DNA from: Bog-950 sp044228435
Lineage (GTDB): Bacteria; Bacteroidota; Bacteroidia; Chitinophagales; LD1
NCBI GenBank assembly: GCA_044228435.1
Contig: JBGAUW010000010.1
Coordinates: 1-64,000 of the forward strand
DNA length: 64,000 nt
Direction: 5' to 3'
In this document: in pieces, positions 35,235 to 43,539 of the stretch
Layout: each line of letters starts with the position of its first letter
Numbering within the stretch: the first letter of the stretch is position 1
Translations under genes and position numbers: made by a program
Notes under the pieces: generated by a model
What the model was told of the DNA's origin: nothing
What the model saw: the letters and a program-made list of their open reading frames with translations, nothing else
Databases searched by the model: none

Positions 35235-36698
35235 TTAAAACTGAAAGTAAATAAATTTTTCGCCCGAGCCCGAGTAGTAAATAACCAGCACTATAAGCAT
35301 ATAATAAGCGGCCCAGCGTATGCCCCTTGGCCAGCTTAACCCCAATGTAGCAATAGCATATTGCTGCGCCCGGCCCATCCATTCAACCGCTACAAAAAAT
35401 AAAACAAGCAGTGGTAGGGCTGCGCCTATTTTCCAAATAAGCATGTTCAGCGTTTCAACGTAATAGGCTTTGTGCAGCAAACCGGTAAACATGGCGCTTA
35501 TATAATGCAATGCGTGTGTAAGGCTTTCGGCTCTAAAAAATATCCAGGCAAACACGGTTAAACTAAAAGTTACAGCAATAGCCAATGCCTCTTTAAACGA
35601 GGGCAATAATCTGCCCCCACCTGCCATATCTAAATGGTTCCGGTTGGTGCTTTGTATAATGCTTGGCATAATAAACAGGGCATTTAGCAAGCCCCATACT
35701 ATAAACGTCCAGTTAGCGCCATGCCAAAAACCACTAACTATAAATATGATAAACGTGTTGCGCACCTTTACCCAGGTACCGCCTTTGCTGCCCCCTAAAG
35801 GTATATAAAGGTAATCGCGAAACCAGGTTGATAGCGATATGTGCCACCGGCGCCAAAACTCGGCAATGCTGCGCGAAAAGTAAGGGAAGGCAAAGTTGCG
35901 CAGCAGTTCTATACCGAATAAACGGGCGGTACCTAAAGCAATATCTGAGTAGCCCGAAAAATCGCCGTAGATTTGGAAGGTAAAAAACAGGGCGCCTAAT
36001 ACCAGCGTAGCACCGTGATAGCTTTCAGAGTTATTGAAGATGAGGTTGGCATAATGGGCACAGCCATCGGCTATAACTACCTTTTTAAACAGGCCCCATA
36101 ATATTTGTCTAAGCCCATCTACTGCTTTACTATAATCAAACTGCCTTGGCTTTTTTATTTGGGGCAGCAAGTGCGTTGCCCGCTCAATAGGGCCGGCCAC
36201 CAGCAGCGGAAAAAAGCTAACAAACACCGAATAATCTACAAAGTCCTTTTCGGGCTTAATGCGGTCGTAGTAAATATCGATAACGTACGAAAGGCCGTGA
36301 AAGGTATAAAAGGAAATACCCACCGGCAGAATAACCTGTAAAGTCCAAGGGCTTACCTGTATGCCCAGGTGCGCTGCCGACTCGGCAAACGAGGCCGCAA
36401 AAAAGTTGTAATACTTAAACACCCCTAAAAAGCCCAGGTTAATACCGGTGCTTATAAACAGCCACATTTTACGCTTGCCCTGGCTGGTTGCATCGGCAAT
36501 TTTAAAGGCACTGAAATAGTCGAGCAGGGTAGAGAAGACGAGAAGAAAAAGAAAACGCCAATCCCAACAGCTGTAAAAAAAATAACTACTTACCAGCAGC
36601 AGTATGTTTTGCGCCCGTAAATTTTTGCGGGTAACAAACCAGTACAGTCCTAAAACTATAGGCAGAAAAACCGCAAAGCCAATGGAATTAAAAAGCAC
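35235..36698 (-). CDS. MBOAT family O-acyltransferase (AlgI-like)
   Basis: A 487-residue membrane protein with about ten hydrophobic segments. AlgI-type signatures are GISFYTFHGLSYVIDIYY, FFPLLVAGPIERA, YGDFSGYSDIALGTARLFGIEL (split), FWRRWHISLSTWFRDYLYIPLGG (split) and the catalytic-type His in SGFWHGANWTFIVWG. It moves an acyl group, usually acetyl, across the inner membrane for glycan modification. The downstream SGNH-like protein is the probable final transferase. Confidence 0.95.
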   Translation of the reverse strand: MLFNSIGFAVFLPIVLGLYWFVTRKNLRAQNILLLVSSYFFYSCWDWRFLFLLVFSTLLDYFSAFKIADATSQGKRKMWLFISTGINLGFLGVFKYYNFFAASFAESAAHLGIQVSPWTLQVILPVGISFYTFHGLSYVIDIYYDRIKPEKDFVDYSVFVSFFPLLVAGPIERATHLLPQIKKPRQFDYSKAVDGLRQILWGLFKKVVIADGCAHYANLIFNNSESYHGATLVLGALFFTFQIYGDFSGYSDIALGTARLFGIELLRNFAFPYFSRSIAEFWRRWHISLSTWFRDYLYIPLGGSKGGTWVKVRNTFIIFIVSGFWHGANWTFIVWGLLNALFIMPSIIQSTNRNHLDMAGGGRLLPSFKEALAIAVTFSLTVFAWIFFRAESLTHALHYISAMFTGLLHKAYYVETLNMLIWKIGAALPLLVLFFVAVEWMGRAQQYAIATLGLSWPRGIRWAAYYMLIVLVIYYSGSGEKFIYFQF

Positions 36699-36797
36699 GT
36701 TTACTTTTGTATTTGAGGGGTTATTACCTGCCGCAATTAATTAAAAATATATGGATATAGCTAAAGTTTTTTAGCGCCCGTGCGCAGGCTTTAATAT

Positions 36798-37505
36798 TTA
36801 ATTAAGCTTCAGGTAGGGCACCATTTTTTTGTAAATACTATCGCTTGCAACTACAGCCTTAAGCTCTGTCAGGTCTTTAAATGCTCCATGCTGTTTTCTA
36901 TACGCCTCTATCAACTTTGCATTATCGGCTTTAATGTAAGGGTGGGCTTTTAGTGCTTTATAGTCGGCAGTATTAAGGTCTATTTTATCTATTCCGTTCT
37001 TATCTACTACCAACTGCTGCTTTATAGCCTGGTAGGTGCTATCGGGCAGGCCGTATACTTCCTTCAATTGCTCTTTGGCGGCAAAGCCACCCAATATACC
37101 TCTAAACTTTACAATCCTCGCTCCCAACACAGCGCCTATACCTCTCAGCTTTTCAAACTCTTCGGCTGTGGCGGTATTAATATTTACCGTAAAGGCTTTG
37201 TTGGTTTCGTTGGCTACGTAGCTATGCTTCTCTTCATTCGTATTAGCCTTATTGGCCTTGCTATTTCCGTAAGCAGGTTCGCTATTACTACTGGTGCCGG
37301 CCAATTGCTCTTTGGCCTTATAGTCGGCATTAAAGGCTTCTACCTCTTTATCAAATGCAACATCAGCCACTGGCGGGGGGGTGGGCTTAAAGTATAGGTA
37401 AACCGAAGGTGCCAATAGCAACACTGCCGACAGGCCTACCAGCAACACTACGCCATTGCGTTCGTTATTTGTAAAGGTAAAGTATTGCTGTAGCCAGTTG
37501 CGCAC
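36798..37505 (-). CDS. ComEA-like helix-hairpin-helix protein
   Basis: A 235-residue protein with one N-terminal membrane segment (GVVLLVGLSAVLLLAPSVYLYF, residues about 19-40), a linker, then HhH repeats: VNINTATAEEFEKLRGIGAVLGARIVKFRG (two adjoining pieces, about 118-148), and a second IDLNTADYKALKAHPYIKADNAKLI. Fits membrane-anchored DNA-binding ComEA-type proteins; several HhH copies are usual in Bacteroidota. It is just behind the rplJ terminator on the same strand. Confidence 0.85.
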   Translation of the reverse strand: MRNWLQQYFTFTNNERNGVVLLVGLSAVLLLAPSVYLYFKPTPPPVADVAFDKEVEAFNADYKAKEQLAGTSSNSEPAYGNSKANKANTNEEKHSYVANETNKAFTVNINTATAEEFEKLRGIGAVLGARIVKFRGILGGFAAKEQLKEVYGLPDSTYQAIKQQLVVDKNGIDKIDLNTADYKALKAHPYIKADNAKLIEAYRKQHGAFKDLTELKAVVASDSIYKKMVPYLKLN

Positions 37506-37517
37506 CGGTTAAAAATA

Positions 37518-37549
37518 AAAAAGTCCGTTCATGGTGAACGGACTTTTTT
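37518..37549 (-). terminator. terminator after rplJ
   Basis: GTCCGTTCA pairs with TGAACGGAC around TGG, with A/T runs on both sides; 23 bp past the rplJ stop. It closes the secE-rplJ unit at the point where rplL would normally follow. Confidence 0.93.
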
Positions 37550-37571
37550 AGTATTTGAAAGAAGGGGCTTC

Positions 37572-38096
37572 TTAGTTGCCTCTTTCTTCTAAGGTCTTTA
37601 ACAGGCCGGCAATTTTTTGAGCCGATGAACCTTGTAAAGCGCTGATAACGTTGCGCGCCGGTGATTGTAGCAAGCCAAGTATATCGCCAACCAATTCTGC
37701 TTTGCTCTTTAAGCTGGCAAGAACTTTTAATTGGTTATCGCCTACAAACACATCGCTATCAATGTAAGCACCTTTTAAAATTGGTCTTTCGCCGCCTTTG
37801 CGGAACTCGGTTAGTACTTTAGCCGGTGTAGCGCCATCGGTGCTAAACATAACACCGGTAGGTCCGTGCAATAAAGGGTAAAGGGCTTCGTAGTTACCTT
37901 CTACCTGCTCTAACGCTTTACGGATAAGCGTGTTTTTAGAAACGCGGTATTCGATATTGCTGTTAAAGCACAAACGGCGGAACTTGTTTATTTTTTCTAC
38001 GCTTAGGGTAGATGAATCGGTGATATAGAAATATTGAGCATTGCTGAACTTTTCTTTTAAGTCGGCAATTTCCTGGTTCTTTTTAGATTTTTCCAT
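37572..38096 (-). CDS. rplJ: 50S ribosomal protein L10
   Basis: A 174-residue stalk base protein: EIADLKEKFSNAQYFYITD, VSKNTLIRKALEQVEG, LYPLLHGPTGVMFS, ILKGAYIDSDVFVG, and the C-terminal helix that carries L7/L12. It follows rplA by 29 bp. Unusually rplL does not follow. Confidence 0.98.
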   Translation of the reverse strand: MEKSKKNQEIADLKEKFSNAQYFYITDSSTLSVEKINKFRRLCFNSNIEYRVSKNTLIRKALEQVEGNYEALYPLLHGPTGVMFSTDGATPAKVLTEFRKGGERPILKGAYIDSDVFVGDNQLKVLASLKSKAELVGDILGLLQSPARNVISALQGSSAQKIAGLLKTLEERGN

Positions 38097-38125
38097 TTTA
38101 TATAAAGTTATAAAGTGTTATTCAA

Positions 38126-38827
38126 TTAGTTATTAATGCCTTCAACGGATTTGTAATCAACGCTAATGCCGGGGCTCATGGTGCTGGCCATGCTAATGCC
38201 TTTAAAGTAAATACCCTTGGCAGTAGCTGGTTTTAACTTAGATAATGTTTGCAACAGAGTTTGTGCATTTTGCTGGATTTGCTCGGCGCTGAAAGATACA
38301 CGGCCAATAGAGGTGTGTACGATACCGAATTTATCCACTTTAAAAGCAATTTTACCTCTCTTAACTTCTTCTACCGCCTTACCAACTTCGGGGGTTACAG
38401 TGCCCGATTTAGGGTTTGGCATTAAGTTACGGGGGCCTAACACTTTACCTATTTTCGCAATTTTAGCCATTACGTTTGGCGAAGCAATTACTACTTCAAA
38501 ATCCATCCAGCCTTGCTCGATTTTAACCACAAACTCATCCAAACCTACGTAGTCAGCTCCGGCTTTTCTTGCCTCGTCTTCCTTATCAGGTGTGGTAAGT
38601 ACTAGTACTCTTTTGGTTTTACCGGTACCGTGTGGCAGCGGGGTGGTTCCGCGGATAGCCTGGTCGGCTTTCTTAGGGTCTACACCTAATTGGATGTGTA
38701 AATCAACCGATGCATCAAATTTGCAGGTGGTTGTTTCTTTAACAAGCTTGCTGGCTTCGTTAAGTGAATACAGCTTGCTGCCGTCTACTTTGCCTTGTAC
38801 GGCTTTTCTTCTTTTAGATAATTTCAT
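38126..38827 (-). CDS. rplA: 50S ribosomal protein L1
   Basis: A 233-residue protein: FDASVDLHIQLGVDPKKADQ, IRGTTPLPHGTGKTKRVLVL (conserved L1 block), GKVLGPRNLMPNPKSGTVTPEVG (split), GISMASTMSPGISVD. Part of the ribosomal L1 stalk; in many bacteria it also represses its own L11-L1 mRNA. Standard length and position. Confidence 0.99.
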   Translation of the reverse strand: MKLSKRRKAVQGKVDGSKLYSLNEASKLVKETTTCKFDASVDLHIQLGVDPKKADQAIRGTTPLPHGTGKTKRVLVLTTPDKEDEARKAGADYVGLDEFVVKIEQGWMDFEVVIASPNVMAKIAKIGKVLGPRNLMPNPKSGTVTPEVGKAVEEVKRGKIAFKVDKFGIVHTSIGRVSFSAEQIQQNAQTLLQTLSKLKPATAKGIYFKGISMASTMSPGISVDYKSVEGINN

Positions 38828-38943
38828 TGTTTAAATTTTTTGAGGTCAACTGGAGCAATGAACTCCTCCCTCGTTAATAAATATGAATGAGGAACGCAGA
38901 AACCGGAATTACTCCCCGCTTCTGCATTCAGAATTCCGAACTA

Positions 38944-39372
38944 CTAGTATCCTTCTACGTTAAAGCCTGCGCTTTTTGCGCTACCTGCCACTAAGTTCAT
39001 AGCTGCCTCAATAGTAAAGCAGTTAAGATCCGGCATTTTCTCTTCCGCTATTTTGCGGATGATATCCTGGCTAACAGTACCAATCTTTTTACGGTTTGGT
39101 TCGGCCGAGCCGGCTTGCTTTTTAGTATACTCCATCAGCAAAGCGTGTGCAGGCGGGGTTTTGATAATAAAGTCGAAGCTCTTATCGGTGTAAACGGTAA
39201 TTACACACGGAAGAATTTTTCCTTGCTTATCCTGGGTTTGAGCATTAAAGCGCTTGCAAAACTCCATAATGTTCACACCCTTTGAACCTAATGCCGGTCC
39301 GATTGGTGGAGCAGGGTTTGCTTGTCCGCCCTTAACCTGTAACTTGATGAATGTTTGAATTTCCTTTGCCAT
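38944..39372 (-). CDS. rplK: 50S ribosomal protein L11
   Basis: A 142-residue GTPase-centre protein: FIKLQVKGGQANPAPPIGPALG, SKGVNIMEFCKRFN, DFIIKTPPAHALLMEYTKKQAGS (split), and AAMNLVAGSAKSAGFNVEGY at the end. Standard. Confidence 0.99.
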   Translation of the reverse strand: MAKEIQTFIKLQVKGGQANPAPPIGPALGSKGVNIMEFCKRFNAQTQDKQGKILPCVITVYTDKSFDFIIKTPPAHALLMEYTKKQAGSAEPNRKKIGTVSQDIIRKIAEEKMPDLNCFTIEAAMNLVAGSAKSAGFNVEGY

Positions 39373-39433
39373 CTTACTATGTATTAATGATTATTGACTT
39401 ATTTAATTTCTTCTATTTTCTTTTGTTCGGCTC

Positions 39434-39967
39434 TTAGCTGATCTTCTCTACCTGCATAAAGCTTACTTCTACCGGTGTTTTGCGGCCGAAGATTTTTACT
39501 ACCACTTTCAGCTTCTTCTTCTCGTTGTTTATCTCTTCAATAGTGCCTATAAAATCGTTAAAGGCGCCATCTACAATTTTCACATCTTCATTAATAATAA
39601 ACGGCTCGGCCATTGTTTCGCCGGCATCCAGCATTTCATCGGCTTTACCCAACACCTTAATTTCTTCGGCGCGGCTAAGGGTGCCCAAAAAGCCCAATAC
39701 ACCATGTACCTGCCTTACGGTCATCCACATTTCCTGGGTCATTCTTTTATCTTCTACCTCTATATATATGTAGCCCGGAAAAAGGGTTTTATCCTTAATG
39801 GTTTTTTTACCAGCCTTAATGGTGTAAATCTTTTCGGTAGGCACCAAAATATTGGTAAGTATCAGTTCCCACTTATTACGCTTTACTTCCATCAGCACGT
39901 GCTCACGAATTTTCTTCTCTTGCCCGCTGATAACCCGCGTTACATACCACTTTTTTCCCTCTGCCAT
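39434..39967 (-). CDS. nusG: transcription termination/antitermination factor NusG
   Basis: A 177-residue protein. NGN domain (KKWYVTRVISGQEKKIREHV, then LFPGYIYIEVE, VRQVHGVLGFLG) and C-terminal KOW domain (DVKIVDGAFNDFIGTIEEINNEKKKLKVVVKIFGRKTPVEV, as separate strands). It links RNA polymerase to Rho or ribosome. Follows secE by 5 bp. Confidence 0.98.
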   Translation of the reverse strand: MAEGKKWYVTRVISGQEKKIREHVLMEVKRNKWELILTNILVPTEKIYTIKAGKKTIKDKTLFPGYIYIEVEDKRMTQEMWMTVRQVHGVLGFLGTLSRAEEIKVLGKADEMLDAGETMAEPFIINEDVKIVDGAFNDFIGTIEEINNEKKKLKVVVKIFGRKTPVEVSFMQVEKIS

Positions 39968-39972
39968 GGTGT

Positions 39973-40170
39973 TTATCCTATAATAAGTTTATAAAGTGCC
40001 TGCGAACCTTCTCTAAAGGTAAGATCGATGCCTAATACAATAAACGAGATAATAACGGCCGCTACCAGCACTACTACTGCACTTTCCTGCAGCTCTGCCC
40101 AGGTAGGCCAGGTTACTTTATTCACCAGCTCGTCGTAAGCCTCCTGAAAATATGTTGTTACCTTTTCCAT
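39973..40170 (-). CDS. secE: preprotein translocase subunit SecE
   Basis: A 65-residue protein with the amphipathic AYDELVNKVTWPTWAELQES helix and one membrane segment (AVVVLVAAVIISFIVLGIDL). Minimal single-span SecE, in normal place between tRNA-Trp and nusG. Confidence 0.97.
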   Translation of the reverse strand: MEKVTTYFQEAYDELVNKVTWPTWAELQESAVVVLVAAVIISFIVLGIDLTFREGSQALYKLIIG

Positions 40171-40231
40171 TACCGTTTTTTTCTGTTTTACTAAATCAAT
40201 TCTACTACTGTACCAAAACTAATTTACCAAG

Positions 40232-40302
40232 CAGGGGCAGCCAGATTCGAACTGACATCAAGGGTTTTGGAGACCCGTATGCTACCATTGCACCATGCCC
40301 CT
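40232..40302 (-). tRNA. tRNA-Trp (anticodon CCA)
   Basis: Lower strand, 71 nt: acceptor AGGGGCA pairs with TGCCCCT. The anticodon arm GGGTCTCCAAAACCC has CCA in the loop; the T-arm has GTTCGAATC. No CCA tail is encoded. It precedes secE in the same unit, as in most bacteria. Confidence 0.96.
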
Positions 40303-40378
40303 ATTCTTCTCTTCCAAAAGGGCCCTGGCTACCACACTTAAGGCAATAGCCCCTCACCCCCTTTTCGCAAAAGGGACG

Positions 40379-40408
40379 CAAATATAAATACATACAGCAA
40401 TTTTCAAA
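40379..40408 (-). promoter_or_regulatory. promoter of tRNA-Trp-secE-nusG-rplK-rplA-rplJ
   Basis: Lower strand: TTTG (40408-40405), 18-nt spacer, TATATTTG (40386-40379), then CGTCCCTTTT. The initiator resembles those of infA (17458) and rpsC (54159). Confidence 0.8.
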
Positions 40409-40538
40409 ACTAAACCCTTTATAAATGTAGGGGTTGGCCATTAGGCAGGTAGCGGGGGCTAATGTAATTGTTTAAGGCAAATTATAGCTGGCTGTGCTAC
40501 CCTGGTAGCCATACAGGTACCGTTCTATGGTTTACCAA

Positions 40539-40608
40539 GGTTAACATAATTCAAGTTTAAAAACTGCAACTATTTGATTGCCAAATGTTTAATTTTGCAA
40601 TGTTAACC
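40539..40608. promoter_or_regulatory. GGTTAACAT...ATGTTAACC inverted repeat upstream of lipase
   Basis: Arms at 40539-40547 and 40600-40608 with a 52-nt spacer, inside a 445-bp gap (40303-40747). The arms extend partly with TTCTATGG / CCATAGAA. A closely matching arrangement with a 53-nt spacer lies at 48954-49024. Candidate operator pair or DNA-loop site. Confidence 0.6.
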
Positions 40609-40672
40609 ATAGAACCGTTCCAAATAATGTGGTTTTTAAGCAGGTTAGGGTATAATCATCAGTCTAAAAGAT

Positions 40673-40698
40673 TTAACAGAAACTCACCTTTTCGGTGA
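40673..40698. repeat. element E, copy 1 (26 bp with hairpin)
   Basis: The 26-bp sequence starting TTAACAGAAACTCACC and ending TTTTCGGTGA recurs exactly at 41778-41803. TCACC-TTTTC-GGTGA can fold. It lies 50 bp before the lipase start. Confidence 0.9.
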
Positions 40699-40747
40699 CA
40701 GATAACAAATTCAGGCTGCTTACTTTTGATGGTATAACCCACCACCC

Positions 40748-41674
40748 ATGTATACCGATGCCCAAACAGCCTGTCTTTTATCTTCTATTGCTTATTGCAA
40801 ATACCCCCAAACGGCCCTCAATACCTATCTGAAAGGCTGGACCATGGTTTTTGACCCCGTAGAAGTAGGGGGCAACTATGCTTTTATTGCAACCAACGGT
40901 TCTAAATACGCGCTGGCCATCCGCGGCTCGCTGTTTAGCGAAACCTGGCAGGCTTTTGAAGATTGGGTTTATGAAGATTTGAATGCCCTGTATCAGGTTG
41001 TGTGGGATTACACCAACAACGGTTCATCGGCCATGATTTCGAGAGGGGCCTGGGATGGCTTTAACAACCTGCAAAGTTTAACCGATAAAAAAACCGGCCA
41101 AAGCATTTGGCAGGTATTCGATTCTTTACCTGCTGCCAGCCCTATTATTATCACCGGGCATAGCCTTGGGGGCAATCTTTCAACAGTTTATGCATCGTGG
41201 CTTTTTTGGAACTTTGCGGCAAGCGGGCATCCGCGCAGCAATATTTCGGTTTATACTTTTGCCGCCCCGGCGGCCGGTAATGCTAACTTTGCGGCAGATG
41301 TTAACAGCAAGCTGCCCATATCGGCAAGGTTTGAAAACACAAATGATATTGTGCCTAAATTCCCTTGCGTTAAAGCAATAAGAGGCCTGCTTAATTTATA
41401 TCAACCGGTACCCCTAGCCTACAATATAGATGTGGTTCGCGATGGGCTGGATTTATCAGCTTATACCATTGAATACTACGAGAATTATTACAACTCAGTT
41501 TATACCCAAACCAATGGCACCGGCACGCGCTTTACTTTCCCCCTATCGGGCAACTATAAAAACAACACTACCACCGATTGGTTTAATGAAGCCGGCTACC
41601 AGCACTCGGTAAATAACTATTGCAGCAGGCTTGGCGTTCCAATTGTTCAATGCGTCCCTTCTATATTACTGTAG
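40748..41674 (+). CDS. class 3 lipase-family alpha/beta hydrolase
   Basis: A 308-residue protein. The nucleophile elbow is IITGHSLGGNLS (Ser139), preceded by the typical lipase-3 strand YALAIRGSLFS and followed by YTFAAPAAGNANFAADVN and ENTNDIVPKFP, whose Asp is the second triad member; the last is probably the His in GYQHSVNNYC. No signal peptide is visible, so the location is uncertain. It would hydrolyse an ester lipid. It shares 5' element E with the next gene. Confidence 0.88.
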   Translation: MYTDAQTACLLSSIAYCKYPQTALNTYLKGWTMVFDPVEVGGNYAFIATNGSKYALAIRGSLFSETWQAFEDWVYEDLNALYQVVWDYTNNGSSAMISRGAWDGFNNLQSLTDKKTGQSIWQVFDSLPAASPIIITGHSLGGNLSTVYASWLFWNFAASGHPRSNISVYTFAAPAAGNANFAADVNSKLPISARFENTNDIVPKFPCVKAIRGLLNLYQPVPLAYNIDVVRDGLDLSAYTIEYYENYYNSVYTQTNGTGTRFTFPLSGNYKNNTTTDWFNEAGYQHSVNNYCSRLGVPIVQCVPSILL

Positions 41675-41695
41675 GGTCATTACCGCTAAGTAGAA

Positions 41696-41745
41696 TTTCA
41701 TTGGAACTTCCAAGTCGTCCGAAACGGAAGACTTGGAAGAACGGG
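41696..41745. repeat. palindromic repeat family B, copy 1 (+ orientation)
   Basis: TTTCATTGGAA, then stem CTTCCAAGTC (41708-41717) / GACTTGGAAG (41730-41739) with an inner TCCG-AAA-CGGA, then AACGGG. 22 bp after the lipase stop. Confidence 0.88.
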
Positions 41746-41777
41746 TAATTGTTAAATATCAATTTGATATTAGAAAC

Positions 41778-41803
41778 TTAACAGAAACTCACCTTTTCGG
41801 TGA
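41778..41803. repeat. element E, copy 2
   Basis: Exact 26-bp copy of 40673-40698; here the stem is one pair longer (CTCACC-TTTTC-GGTGAG). It lies 71 bp before the next gene start. Confidence 0.9.
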
Positions 41804-41873
41804 GAGACAAGTGCTAAATGTTGTTGAGTTTTGCATATATCATAAAAACCATTAATCACTAAAAACATTTTGC

Positions 41874-43533
41874 ATGAAGGCCCACAAAAAATTAGTCTTA
41901 TCCATCTCGCTGGTATTATGTTTGATAATTACCTTAAATGCCCAAACCACTTGGGACCTTACCGGTAACGCATTAAGCACCACCGGGCAGTTTATAGGCA
42001 CCACCACTGCCTATGCTTTAGAACTTAAAACCACTAACACCAGCACGCCCCAGCCTATTAATTTTTATACTAATAATGAGCCGCGCATGAGCATAACAGG
42101 GGGAAGGAGCTATAGGCATAGGCTCTTCCGGCGCTACTTACTCCGAAACCTTAGTTTCTATTTCGCAATATAACTCGAATGCCTTCGATTTTTTAAGAAT
42201 AGGCAACACTTTTGTAACCCCTGGCTCGCCACCTACTGTTAGTGAAAACACCTACTTTATGGTAAAAGAAAACGGCAACGTGGGTATTGGCATTTCCGAC
42301 CCACAAGCGCAGTTACATGTATCCAGCAATAAGGCATGGGCAGCATACAGCGACGATTTGTTACTGAATGCAAAAATTGCAGCTACTAATGCCGATGGCA
42401 ATGCTTTCTTTTATGCTTCGGATATGAGCTATGACAATAGCGGCCATGTAACCGCAGGTTTTGTAGGTATAGCCACCGCACCCGATGTATTTTCATTTGG
42501 AATAATTAACGAGGTAAGTGAAACGGTTACCCTGGGTGTTTCGGGCGAAGGCAGAATGGTGATTAATATGGCCATGGATGATGCACCCGCAGCCCAGGTA
42601 GATATTCGGCCGCTTACCGGCAGCGAAACGGTTTTAAATGTTGGCGACCCGGGCGTTTTTCCATTAATGCAGCTTTCAGAAGACGGCCAAATGAGCATTG
42701 GTATGCCCACCCAAACCAATAGTGCCTTGGCAGTTTACAACCGCGAAGAGGCAGTTACTAATCTCGATATTTTTTATCACGATCCGTATCCGGGTGCCCT
42801 CCGCTTTATGAATTTGGTAGAAGGAACCCCACGCCATTTAATTAGTGAAGATGGCAGTGGTAACCTTTTGATAGATGCGGGAGTTACAGGTGGTGAAGCC
42901 ACCGATAAACTAAAAGTGGATGGTGATGCTACTATAACAAAAACCGTTGGAATTGGTACAGATGTGCAGAGTGGAGTTGCTCTTACTGTTAAAGGTAGCA
43001 GCGATACCAAATTAGATTTGCGTGAAACCAGCAGCACCGTTACCGATAACGCCCAGCTGCGTTTTATTGGAAGTGATGGTACCAGCGTGCGCCATAAAAT
43101 TACCGAAGATGCCAGCGGTAATCTGTTAATAGATGCCGGAGTTACAAGTGGTGGAGCAAGTGACAGAGTTGTGTTTGATGGTAATGTGCAGATAGGCACC
43201 TTAAAACCTACCAGTTCTACCTACATCAACTCTACCAGCGGCGAACAGAATTTAAGTGTAAATGGATGGGTGCTGGCTAAAAAAGTAATGGTACAAACCA
43301 GCAACTGGGCTGATAAGGTTTTTGCAACCGATTACAATTTACGTAGCTTAACTGATATTGAAGCTTATATAAAACAACACAACCACCTGCCCGAAATACC
43401 AAGCGAGTGCGAGGTGATAGAACACGGCGTAGATGTAGGCGAAATGAACAAACTGCTTTTACAAAAGGTAGAAGAACTTACCCTGTATGTAATAGCCCAG
43501 CAGAAACAAATTGATGCACTTATTAAAAAATAA
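41874..43533 (+). pseudogene. exported S74/tail-fibre-like surface protein, one-base frameshift
   Basis: Signal peptide MKAHKKLVLSISLVLCLIIT. The first frame runs to MSITGG and is then lost. Skipping one base near 42104-42105 in GGGGGAAGGAG restores GAIGIGSSGATYSETLVSIS and continues without stop through the segment before 42259 to 43533. The rest has repeated blocks (LISEDGSGNLLIDAGVTGG and ITEDASGNLLIDAGVTSGG, about 85 residues apart) and a C-terminal YNLRSLTDIEAYIKQHNHLPEIPS ... LLLQKVEELTLYVIAQQKQI (split), the Bacteroidota coiled-coil end related to intramolecular chaperone domains. About 553 residues when intact. Confidence 0.83.
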
Positions 43534-43539
43534 ACAGCT

